A stretch of DNA of 64,000 bases from Gammaproteobacteria bacterium (GTDB lineage: Bacteria > Pseudomonadota > Gammaproteobacteria > Pseudomonadales > Azotimanducaceae), in NCBI GenBank assembly GCA_012960535.1, contig DUBB01000051.1:1-64000 (forward strand), read 5' to 3'. The position numbers and the translations under genes are program-made. Positions 16,505-23,499 of the stretch are shown here, one piece after another. The number at the start of each line of letters is the position of its first letter. The first letter of the stretch is position 1. The notes below the pieces were generated by a model. That model had not been told where the DNA came from. It saw only the letters and a program-made list of their open reading frames with translations, and did not search any database.

Positions 16505-17667
16505 GAATTAAACTTCTGTATGCGGTCGATGGCTTCCGCCAACCTTGCGTAATCCTGAGCATAGCTAATCCGGACAAACCGTTTCTGCTGTTCGCCACCA
16601 AAATCATCTCCAGGGGTCAGTGCTACATAGCTTGATTCAAGTAAAGACGAACAATAGTGGGCGGCGTCAGTGGCGGCCTCTGGTAGCTCAGCGTAAAGAT
16701 AAAAAGCGCCTTCTGGGTTACCGTGAACCCTGAACCCCAGCTGTCTGAGCGCCGTCAGCATAAACTCCTTTCGACGGGCCAATTCCTGTCGGTTCGCCTC
16801 AATTTCCAATCTGGATTCTCTACTGAAAGCTGCCAGGGCCGCATACTGGGCCGGTACCGATGGACAAATAAACAGGTTTTGGGCCAGCTTCATTAAAGTT
16901 TCTCTAGCCTTAGGTGGCGCCACAAGCCAACCCAGTCTCCAGCCAGTCATTGCAAAGTATTTTGAAAAACTGTTGACCACGAATACATCATCAGCAATAC
17001 CAAGTGCGCTGCTTCTGGTATTCGGTCCATACTCCAGACCCTGGTAGATCTCATCGGACACCAGGTAGCCACCACGCTTATCAATGACCTGATAAATTGC
17101 TTCTAGCTCATCTGGGCTGACCCGGGTTCCCGTTGGGTTAGAGGGCGAGGCAATCAGAACAACTTTCGTATTTGCCTGCCAGTTCCGAGCTACGACGTCC
17201 GCACTCAATTGAAATTGGGTTTCGGCGGTAACACTGACTAGCTGGGGATCGCCAGAGAAAGCGGTAACAAAATTTCGATTCGAAGGGTAACCAGGATCTG
17301 TCAGAATCCAACCCTGACCTACGTCGGTCAGCAAAGCGGCGAGCAGGCACAGTGCACCGGAACCCCCTGCGGTCACAAATATCCGGTCTGGGTCAATATC
17401 CAGCTTATAGTCACTAGCATAGTAATCACTGATAGCCTGACGGAGCTGATAAATACCATCTGCGTTGGAATAACCGGTGCAATTCAAGTCAAGTGCCTGC
17501 TTTCCAGCCTCGATTACCGGTGCGGGTGTCACAAAATCTGGCTGGCCCACTTCAAGATGGATGACATCACGGCCCTGGGTTTCAAGCTGGTTTGCTCTAG
17601 CCAGTACATCCATAGCCATGAAAGGCTTGATATTCGCACTTCTAATTGAATACTCGTTACTCACCAC
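16501..17667 (-). CDS. pyridoxal-phosphate aminotransferase, class I/II
   Basis: A 388-residue fold-type I aminotransferase of the aspartate/alanine group. It has GQPDFVTP (41-48), the cofactor-anchoring ASPSNPTG (173-180), SDEIYQGL with the PLP Asp (about 205), the Schiff-base K236 in NSFSKYFAMTGWRLGW, and a C-terminal substrate-carboxylate Arg in RFVRISY. The amino-acid substrate cannot be told from sequence. The gene begins with GTG and heads a four-gene operon (aminotransferase, sfsA, hmuU, hmuV) in which each junction is a 4-nt overlap. Confidence 0.9.
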   Translation of the reverse strand: MVSNEYSIRSANIKPFMAMDVLARANQLETQGRDVIHLEVGQPDFVTPAPVIEAGKQALDLNCTGYSNADGIYQLRQAISDYYASDYKLDIDPDRIFVTAGGSGALCLLAALLTDVGQGWILTDPGYPSNRNFVTAFSGDPQLVSVTAETQFQLSADVVARNWQANTKVVLIASPSNPTGTRVSPDELEAIYQVIDKRGGYLVSDEIYQGLEYGPNTRSSALGIADDVFVVNSFSKYFAMTGWRLGWLVAPPKARETLMKLAQNLFICPSVPAQYAALAAFSRESRLEIEANRQELARRKEFMLTALRQLGFRVHGNPEGAFYLYAELPEAATDAAHYCSSLLESSYVALTPGDDFGGEQQKRFVRISYAQDYARLAEAIDRIQKFNS

Positions 17668-17925
17668 ATTGCACCCTTATTACGACAAAAATCACCATCC
17701 TCTATTAAGTAATATCTGTATCCATTAACCAATATCGTCATCTATATCTGCTGACTCACATCCCTATTTCACCGACTGATTCACTCTTTTGCCAGTCAGC
17801 ATCCTTAAAAATTCTATTAATTTCGCGGAATTGAAAAAGTAGCTTGGCGAACCGCCCATCATCTGTTATGGTTCGCCGCTAATTTTTGAACGGTTTAGTT
17901 CCCGTTAACCATACAAGGAACGATC

Positions 17926-18768
17926 ATGGTCGCGAAGCGAAAATCAACTACCCATGCGCAACAAGAAACATCTAAAAATCCGGGCAAAACTATAGTCAGC
18001 GATAGCCATAAGTCAACAGCCAAAACAGCACCCAAAAAAACTGGAACAAAAACTACCCCTGTTAAACCTCCAGCAGCGAAGATGAAAAAAACTAAAAGTA
18101 CCACCACTAAAACAACAATGGCAAAAAAAACCACAGCACAAAAACCCGATTCCGGCAGCACTGCCGATAACAAGCTGGCAAGCACTGCAAAGGTCGCGAA
18201 AACCAGAAAAACTTCGACTAAGATCACAAAATCCGCAAAAACCGCGGACAAACCAGTAAAAGCTGTCAAGGCCGCTGTTGCTAAAGCGAGCAAAAAAGCC
18301 AAAAGCACCAACAATAGCGATACCCCCAAACGCAAGTCGCGCCGGAAAAGCGATCCGGAATTAGTTAGCTTCAAACCTTACGTATTACGCAAGCATGAAG
18401 AGTATATGAATGAAAACCAGAAAAAGCATTTTATTACCATGCTCCTGGACTGGCGCAAGCAGTTAATGGAAGAAGTAGACCGAACTGTCAGCCATATGAA
18501 AGACGAAGCTGCTAACTATCCTGATCCCTCAGATCGAGCCAGCCAGGAAGAAGAGTTCAGTATTGAACTGAGAACCAGGGACAGGGAAAGAAAGCTGATT
18601 CGGAAAATTGAAAAAACCATCGACTTACTGGACCAGGACGACTATGGCTATTGTGAATCATGTGGTATAGAAATCGGTATCAGAAGGCTGGAAGCCCGGC
18701 CCACAGCAACCCAGTGCATTGACTGCAAGACCCTGGATGAATTAAAGGAACGCCAGATACACGGATAA
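17926..18768 (+). CDS. dksA: RNA polymerase-binding regulator DksA with long Lys/Ala/Thr-rich N-terminal extension
   Basis: The C-terminal 150 residues are a canonical DksA: EEYMNENQKKHF, the coiled-coil tip with the acidic residues that act in the RNA-polymerase secondary channel (D200, D203 and A205, equivalent to E. coli D71, D74, A76), and the four zinc cysteines (C243, C246, C264, C267). It potentiates ppGpp control of rRNA and amino-acid promoters. In front lies an extension of about 130 residues made almost only of Lys, Ala, Thr and Ser with Pro, resembling histone H1 or AlgP tails. E. coli DksA is 151 residues. The ATG at 17926 follows AAGGAACG, so the extension is very probably translated. 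gluQ follows after 11 nt. Confidence 0.95.
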   Translation: MVAKRKSTTHAQQETSKNPGKTIVSDSHKSTAKTAPKKTGTKTTPVKPPAAKMKKTKSTTTKTTMAKKTTAQKPDSGSTADNKLASTAKVAKTRKTSTKITKSAKTADKPVKAVKAAVAKASKKAKSTNNSDTPKRKSRRKSDPELVSFKPYVLRKHEEYMNENQKKHFITMLLDWRKQLMEEVDRTVSHMKDEAANYPDPSDRASQEEEFSIELRTRDRERKLIRKIEKTIDLLDQDDYGYCESCGIEIGIRRLEARPTATQCIDCKTLDELKERQIHG

Positions 18769-18779
18769 ACTCTGTTCCC

Positions 18780-19664
18780 ATGACAAAGGTACCGGAAGCA
18801 AAAGACGCATATATTGGCCGATTTGCCCCATCACCCAGTGGGCCGTTGCATTTTGGTTCCCTGGTTGCCGCAGTAGCAAGCTACCTTGATGCCAGATCCC
18901 ATCAGGGTTCGTGGCTTCTGCGAATCGACGATCTCGACCCGGCAAGAGAGTCATCCACTGCACCAGCCGAAATTGTGGACCAGTTGCTTCAGCACGGACT
19001 CGTCTGGGACGGTGATATTTTGTTTCAAAGTAGTCGTCTCGCCAATTATCAACAGGCCAGAAAGCAACTAACAGCTGACAATCGCCTGTATCCCTGCACC
19101 TGTAGCAGAAAAGATACCCCTCGCATCTATGCTGGCCACTGCCTCACCAATTCCCTTCAGGACCTGAGCCAACCACACGCAATACGCTTCCATATCAAGG
19201 AGCCGAAATTAGAGATTCATGACAGGCTGTTGGGTCCGATAAAATGGCGGCAGCAACTCGATATGGGGGATTTCATTGTTCTGCGCAAAGATGGCCTCAA
19301 CGCCTATCAACTCGCAGTGGTGGTTGATGACATCTATCAGGGGATCACCGATGTGCTTAGAGGTGCCGATCTAATTCATTCTACGCCCCTGCAACTGAGC
19401 CTGTTTAAGGCCCTGAACGGCACACCCCCGCGTTATTGTCACGTACCGGTGGTACTTGCTGCTGATGGTCGAAAACTAAGTAAACAGGCCTTTGCCGAAA
19501 CTGTTTCCAGCAAATCTGCCGTCGACAACATTCGTAACGCGTTAGATTTTCTCGGTCAAAAGCACACAAAAGGGCACTCGGTTAATGAATTATTAGAAAG
19601 TGCTACTAGATCCTGGAATGTCCAGGCCGTTCCCCCGCTGAGAGGTATTTCAGAGAAAACCTGA
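18780..19664 (+). CDS. gluQ: glutamyl-queuosine tRNA(Asp) synthetase
   Basis: A 294-residue truncated class I glutamyl-tRNA synthetase paralogue without the anticodon-binding domain, which attaches glutamate to queuosine in tRNA-Asp. It has RFAPSPSGPLHFGSL (HIGH motif at 24-27), RIDDLDPAR, the zinc cluster C106, C108, Y117 and C121, GADLIHSTPLQL and KLSKQ (232-236) as KMSKS. The partnership with dksA is conserved in Gammaproteobacteria. In Pseudomonas the next gene is the sensor kinase cbrA; here there are only 165 nt, then the cbrB-like gene. Confidence 0.95.
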   Translation: MTKVPEAKDAYIGRFAPSPSGPLHFGSLVAAVASYLDARSHQGSWLLRIDDLDPARESSTAPAEIVDQLLQHGLVWDGDILFQSSRLANYQQARKQLTADNRLYPCTCSRKDTPRIYAGHCLTNSLQDLSQPHAIRFHIKEPKLEIHDRLLGPIKWRQQLDMGDFIVLRKDGLNAYQLAVVVDDIYQGITDVLRGADLIHSTPLQLSLFKALNGTPPRYCHVPVVLAADGRKLSKQAFAETVSSKSAVDNIRNALDFLGQKHTKGHSVNELLESATRSWNVQAVPPLRGISEKT

Positions 19665-19771
19665 AATTAATTCAAGGTTAATAGCCGTCCTGACCCAAAA
19701 ACCTGCTTCTGAAGCTGCTCCTGACTAACACGAATACCCTCCCGGCGGTCCATGATCCAGAAAATACAAGG

Positions 19772-19799
19772 TTGACTTTGGTACGAGTCTCATTATTAA
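19772..19799 (+). promoter_or_regulatory. sigma-70 promoter for the cbrB-like gene
   Basis: TTGACT (19772-19777), a 16-nt spacer, and TATTAA (19794-19799) precede the GTG start by about 30 nt. The -35 matches consensus at 5 of 6 and the -10 at 4 of 6. This would give the regulator its own transcript now that cbrA is missing. Confidence 0.5.
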
Positions 19800-19829
19800 C
19801 TAACCAAATAATAAACCTGATGATAGAAA

Positions 19830-21158
19830 GTGACGGAACTTAACCACATTCTGATCATTGAAGATAAAATCGCCTTAAGTGCTTCAATTAAGCGATGTCT
19901 GGATAAAAATAACAATAACCTTTCTAAGGCCGACTCTCTTAACCATGCCATCGAGCAAGGGCTAAGCGGTTTCTCTTTGATTATCGCTGAGACGGACCTG
20001 GATGGGCATCCTGTTACAGAGCTCATAAAACTGGCTCCGGGTGTGCCTGTGATTGCTGTTTCTGACAAGGTTGATCTCAAGATGGCCATATCGCTCATCA
20101 AAAGAGGCGCCGAAAATTATCTGGTAGCACCCTTTACGGATCAGGAGCTGACTGACACCGTGGCAGCGATTCTCCGAGATCCCGTGCCTGAGCACCAATC
20201 AGAAACCATTATTGGCCGCAGCGAATCCATGAAAACGCTTTTTTCGCAGATAAAAAAAGTAGCTCCAACAAGGTCATCGGTACTCATATTGGGTGAATCA
20301 GGTACAGGAAAGGAACTGGTTGCTAGGGCAATCCACCATAACAGCGACCGTTACCATGAACCGCTTATCTCATTAAACTGCGCGGCTATTCCGGAAACAC
20401 TCATCGAGGCTGAGTTGTTTGGTCATGAACGCGGTGCATTCACGGGCGCTACCAAAAGTCGCATGGGGCTCATTGAAGCAGCTGACAAAGGCACATTATT
20501 TCTCGATGAAATTGGAGAACTTCCACTTGAAGCTCAAGCCAGGCTTTTGCGTGTCCTGCAGGGAGGTGAGGTCCGAAGGATTGGCTCGACCCGTACCTTG
20601 AAAGTTAATATAAGGCTCATTGCCGCCACCCATCGAGACTTATTACAGCTGGTTGAGGAAAAGCTTTTCAGACTGGACCTGTACTATCGGCTCGATGTCA
20701 TGCAACTCAAGCTGCCTCCACTGCGGGAACGTGGTGATGATCTGGATCTACTCGCTGATCACTGCTTGAAGCAGACTTGCCAACAAATGAACAAAAATCT
20801 GCTGACTTTTTCTGATAAAACCAGACACCTGATGAGTTCGTATAGCTGGCCGGGTAACATCAGAGAGCTGGAAAATTCAGTTGCCAGGGCAGTCATACTC
20901 TGTGAGAGCCAGGTAATCACCCCTGATCTACTGGGTATTCAACTTGATTTACAAAGCAAACCCAATCAACTGGAAGTGAGTGAGCACTCAGAACCTGAGA
21001 CTCTCTCACTGGAAAGTTATCTCTACAATTTTATTTTAGAAAACCAAAATGCAATGACCGAAACTCAAATGGCTCAAAAGCTCGGTATCAGCAGAAAGAG
21101 CCTGTGGCAGAAAAGGCAGAAACTCAAATTACCCCGCATTCGCTCTAGAGACAGATAA
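19830..21158 (+). CDS. cbrB: CbrB-like sigma-54-dependent response regulator with degenerate receiver
   Basis: A 442-residue NtrC-family activator: receiver (1-117), AAA+ domain (about 127-360) with Walker A GESGTGKE (155-162), the sigma-54-contacting GAFTGA (202-207), LFLDEIGE and arginine fingers, and a Fis-type HTH (about 398-436). Placement after dksA-gluQ and before pcnB matches CbrB, which controls carbon/nitrogen balance in Pseudomonas. The receiver keeps the acidic pocket (E11, D12), but the phospho-acceptor position is Glu (E54), the conserved Thr is S78 and the conserved Lys is A100, so normal phosphorylation is unlikely. No kinase gene is adjacent. A sigma-54 promoter lies 131 nt beyond the stop. 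GTG start. Confidence 0.85.
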   Translation: MTELNHILIIEDKIALSASIKRCLDKNNNNLSKADSLNHAIEQGLSGFSLIIAETDLDGHPVTELIKLAPGVPVIAVSDKVDLKMAISLIKRGAENYLVAPFTDQELTDTVAAILRDPVPEHQSETIIGRSESMKTLFSQIKKVAPTRSSVLILGESGTGKELVARAIHHNSDRYHEPLISLNCAAIPETLIEAELFGHERGAFTGATKSRMGLIEAADKGTLFLDEIGELPLEAQARLLRVLQGGEVRRIGSTRTLKVNIRLIAATHRDLLQLVEEKLFRLDLYYRLDVMQLKLPPLRERGDDLDLLADHCLKQTCQQMNKNLLTFSDKTRHLMSSYSWPGNIRELENSVARAVILCESQVITPDLLGIQLDLQSKPNQLEVSEHSEPETLSLESYLYNFILENQNAMTETQMAQKLGISRKSLWQKRQKLKLPRIRSRDR

Positions 21159-21191
21159 TCCCTTTTCTTCGACCACTACACCCGCCCAGTC

Positions 21192-21228
21192 GTTACCAAA
21201 TGTAACACCTAAGGTAGCAAAAGGTAAC
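21192..21228 (+). promoter_or_regulatory. phased GTTAC/GTAAC half-sites, probable activator-binding region
   Basis: A perfect palindrome GTTAC-N5-GTAAC (21192-21206) is followed by GTAGC-N5-GTAAC (21214-21228). The two units start 22 bp apart, two helical turns. They lie about 85-125 bp upstream of the predicted sigma-54 transcription start, the usual position for an enhancer-binding protein. As I recall, CbrB sites in Pseudomonas also use GTTAC/GTAAC arms. Binding by the adjacent CbrB-like protein is an inference. Confidence 0.5.
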
Positions 21229-21288
21229 AGTACTCAATACCTATTCCACACTATAATTTAACTAACTGATTTTTCTACATAAAATTTA

Positions 21289-21303
21289 TGGCACGAAATA
21301 TGC
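21289..21303 (+). promoter_or_regulatory. sigma-54 (RpoN) promoter
   Basis: TGGCACG (21289-21295), four bases, then ATGC (21300-21303). The invariant GG and GC doublets are exactly 10 nt apart, and the only departure from the consensus TGGCACG-N4-TTGC is A for the first T of the -12 element. The predicted start, 12 nt after the GC, is about 21315, the base before a perfect stem. It sits directly downstream of a gene for a sigma-54 activator. Confidence 0.78.
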
Positions 21304-21314
21304 GACACATAAGA

Positions 21315-21410
21315 TTGCTGATAAGAACAATAATAAAAAATTATCAGCCTAATAATAAAAAATTATCTAGCTCGCTCAATGGGAAAAGTCCGCTTTTCCC
21401 ATTTCTTTTT
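21315..21410 (+). ncRNA. predicted CrcZ-like Hfq-binding small RNA, about 96 nt
   Basis: From the predicted sigma-54 start the transcript would open with an 8-bp perfect stem GCTGATAA/TTATCAGC (21317-21324 with 21341-21348) that displays a 16-nt loop GAACAATAATAAAAAA. A linker with AATAATAAAAAA follows, then an 11-bp terminator hairpin. The loop and linker hold at least three overlapping AANAANAA motifs, the Hfq distal-face (CA) motif of Pseudomonas CrcZ/CrcY. In Pseudomonas crcZ lies in this same place, between cbrB and pcnB, and is driven by sigma-54 and CbrB. CrcZ is about 400 nt, so this would be a much reduced relative or an analogue. A pcnB leader with attenuator is the alternative. Confidence 0.65.
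21378..21410 (+). terminator. rho-independent terminator of the predicted sRNA
   Basis: AATGGGAAAAG (21378-21388), loop TCCG and CTTTTCCCATT (21393-21403) form an 11-bp perfect hairpin followed by TCTTTTT. It ends the RNA begun at the sigma-54 promoter and separates it from pcnB, which starts 126 nt later. Confidence 0.78.
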
Positions 21411-21535
21411 GGTTCACCTGTTACTGTCTTTCACGCTTCTAATTATTTCACTGTTTCATTAGTCACTGTCTGCTAAACTATCAGCATCGCCTCTCATAGA
21501 CCATGTTCAATAATTCCCTGTATAGCACAATCTGA

Positions 21536-22780
21536 ATGAACAAGATAAGCCAACTCCTTCCCCCCAATAAAATCAGCGTAAGCGCCTCTAAAGTCATTCA
21601 AAGACTCTGTTCGGCAGGCCATCTTGCATACCTGGTTGGTGGCGGTGTCAGAGATATTCTGCTCAATCGAAATCCAAAAGATTTTGACGTGGCCACCGAT
21701 GCCAAGCCTGAAGAAATAAGAAACCTGTTTCGAAATTCTCGAGAGGTTGGCAGGCGCTTCCGTATTGTTCACATCCGCTTCGGCAGAGAAATCATTGAGG
21801 TGTCCACTTTCAGAGGACACCATAAGGGCCCTGCAGCAGAACACAGTGGACCTGTCATGGATGACAATGTCTACGGTAGCTTTCAAGAAGACGTCCTACG
21901 GAGGGACTTTACCATCAATGCGCTCTATTACGACCTTATCAACAATGAAATTCTTGATCTGGTCGGTGGTATGACCGATCTAGAAAACAGCGCTATCCGG
22001 ATTATTGGCGACCCTATAAAGCGCTTCCGCGAAGATCCGGTGCGAATGCTCAGAGCGATTCGCTTTAAAGCCAAACTTGATTTCAACCTGGCGGACAACG
22101 TTACCCAAGAAATCCGTCGGTCAGGGCAATTACTAGAACAAATTCCAGCGGCCAGACTCTTTGAAGAAACATTAAAACTGTTTATGTCCGGTCACGCAGC
22201 CAAGAGCTTTGCAGCGCTAACCGAATACGGGTTATTCAACTGGTTATTTCCATGCGTTGAAAATCACTTCTCGCGTTACAGCACCCAACAACGCCTGATT
22301 GAGCTCGCGTTGAACAGTACTGACCGTCGCATCAAGGCAGGACTACCTGTTACACCGGCATTTGTTCTTGCAGCCTTTCTCTGGAGTGAGTTCTTACATC
22401 AGAAGGACCTTCTACAAGAAGGTGGCATGGCCAGTGCCGATGCCATAGCACAGGCTGGGCTCAGAACCCTGACTGAGCAGCAAATGAGTACCTCTATACC
22501 AAAACGATTTGCAATTCCCATACGGGAAATCTGGTCCCTGCAATTTCGTCTGCCAATGCGCAGGGGGAAAAGAGCAGAAAAAGTGCGATCACATAAACGC
22601 TTCAGGGCCGCTTATGACTTCCTTATATTAAGAGAAGAATCAGGGGAGAAACTCGACAACCTGGGGAAATGGTGGACCCACTATCAGGAAGTGGACGAAG
22701 AACAGAAAGAGGCATTACGATCAACAGCCGACAAGCAAGTAACAAAAAGGCCAAGGGCTAAAAAAACCTCTAATAACTGA
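21536..22780 (+). CDS. pcnB: poly(A) polymerase I
   Basis: A 414-residue class II nucleotidyltransferase that adds 3' poly(A) tails to RNAs and so promotes their decay. It has the GGGVRD motif (35-40), the metal-binding DFD (49-51) in KDFDVATDA, EVSTFRG, RRDFTINAL, FREDPVRMLRAIRF, and a basic C-terminus ending KRPRAKKTSNN. The DVATDA and extended basic tail fit PcnB rather than the CCA-adding enzyme. The gene follows the predicted small RNA, as in Pseudomonas. The ATG at 21536 gives the first residues that align with the family; no strong ribosome site is visible. The next gene starts 13 nt after the stop. Confidence 0.93.
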   Translation: MNKISQLLPPNKISVSASKVIQRLCSAGHLAYLVGGGVRDILLNRNPKDFDVATDAKPEEIRNLFRNSREVGRRFRIVHIRFGREIIEVSTFRGHHKGPAAEHSGPVMDDNVYGSFQEDVLRRDFTINALYYDLINNEILDLVGGMTDLENSAIRIIGDPIKRFREDPVRMLRAIRFKAKLDFNLADNVTQEIRRSGQLLEQIPAARLFEETLKLFMSGHAAKSFAALTEYGLFNWLFPCVENHFSRYSTQQRLIELALNSTDRRIKAGLPVTPAFVLAAFLWSEFLHQKDLLQEGGMASADAIAQAGLRTLTEQQMSTSIPKRFAIPIREIWSLQFRLPMRRGKRAEKVRSHKRFRAAYDFLILREESGEKLDNLGKWWTHYQEVDEEQKEALRSTADKQVTKRPRAKKTSNN

Positions 22781-22793
22781 ACAGGACAGGACA

Positions 22794-23459
22794 ATGCCAG
22801 CTGATTTTCTACCCAAGATGCTGCCATCCTATATCGCTGTTGAAGGTCCTATAGGCGTCGGCAAAACTTCACTCACAAAACGATTGGCAGAATCCTTTAA
22901 TTACGAGATCGTATTAGAAATGCCCGATACCAACCCCTTCCTTGATCAATTTTATGAAAACAGAGGGCATTCTGCGTTACCGACACAGCTGTTTTTTCTA
23001 TTTGATCGAGTTCGACAAATTGAAAATATGCGTCAGGGAGACATATTCAAACCAGTTAGAGTGGCAGACTTTCTTATCGACAAGGACAGGTTATTTGCCG
23101 AACTTAACCTCTCAACTGATGAACTCGCCCTCTACGACAAGGTCGCTGAACATTTATCCGTAGATCCTCTCGCACCAGACTTGGTTATCTACCTGCAAGC
23201 ACCCGCAGAAGTATTGATGGATCGAATTCAGCAACGTGGCATTCCCCGAGAAGCAAAAATGGATCGTAATTATCTGGATTCACTGATAGAGGCTTATACG
23301 CGCTTTTTTCACTATTATGATGAAGCACCATTGCTCATCGTCAATTCAGCCGAATTAGATCTGGTCAACAACGATCAGGACTACCAGTCTCTTTTAGACT
23401 ATATGCTGACTATAAAAACGGGTAGGCATTACTATAACCCCAAACAGACGATTCTTTAG
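22794..23459 (+). CDS. deoxynucleoside/deoxyadenosine kinase family protein
   Basis: A 221-residue dNK-family kinase with P-loop EGPIGVGKTS (17-26), the substrate-side Glu/Asp motif VADFLIDKDRLFAELNL (the DRS-like segment is DKDR) and the LID region RIQQRGIPREAKM. Members phosphorylate deoxynucleosides for salvage; the specificity here is unknown. It lies 13 nt after pcnB and 40 nt before acs, so the three genes may form one transcript. In Pseudomonas folK follows pcnB; no folK is seen here. Confidence 0.88.
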   Translation: MPADFLPKMLPSYIAVEGPIGVGKTSLTKRLAESFNYEIVLEMPDTNPFLDQFYENRGHSALPTQLFFLFDRVRQIENMRQGDIFKPVRVADFLIDKDRLFAELNLSTDELALYDKVAEHLSVDPLAPDLVIYLQAPAEVLMDRIQQRGIPREAKMDRNYLDSLIEAYTRFFHYYDEAPLLIVNSAELDLVNNDQDYQSLLDYMLTIKTGRHYYNPKQTIL

Positions 23460-23499
23460 TATACGGCTAACGATACAAAAGAAATTAAGGAGATAAGCC

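Noticed and set aside
17895..18374. 159-codon hydrophobic ORF antisense to the dksA tail
   Set aside because: It is the mirror of the Lys/Ala/Thr-rich codons of dksA; the apparent membrane protein is a composition artefact without a ribosome site.
21288..21476. 62-codon ORF over the predicted small RNA
   Set aside because: Its ATG lies within the sigma-54 promoter upstream of the predicted transcription start, and it runs through the terminator hairpin; no ribosome site or protein-like composition.
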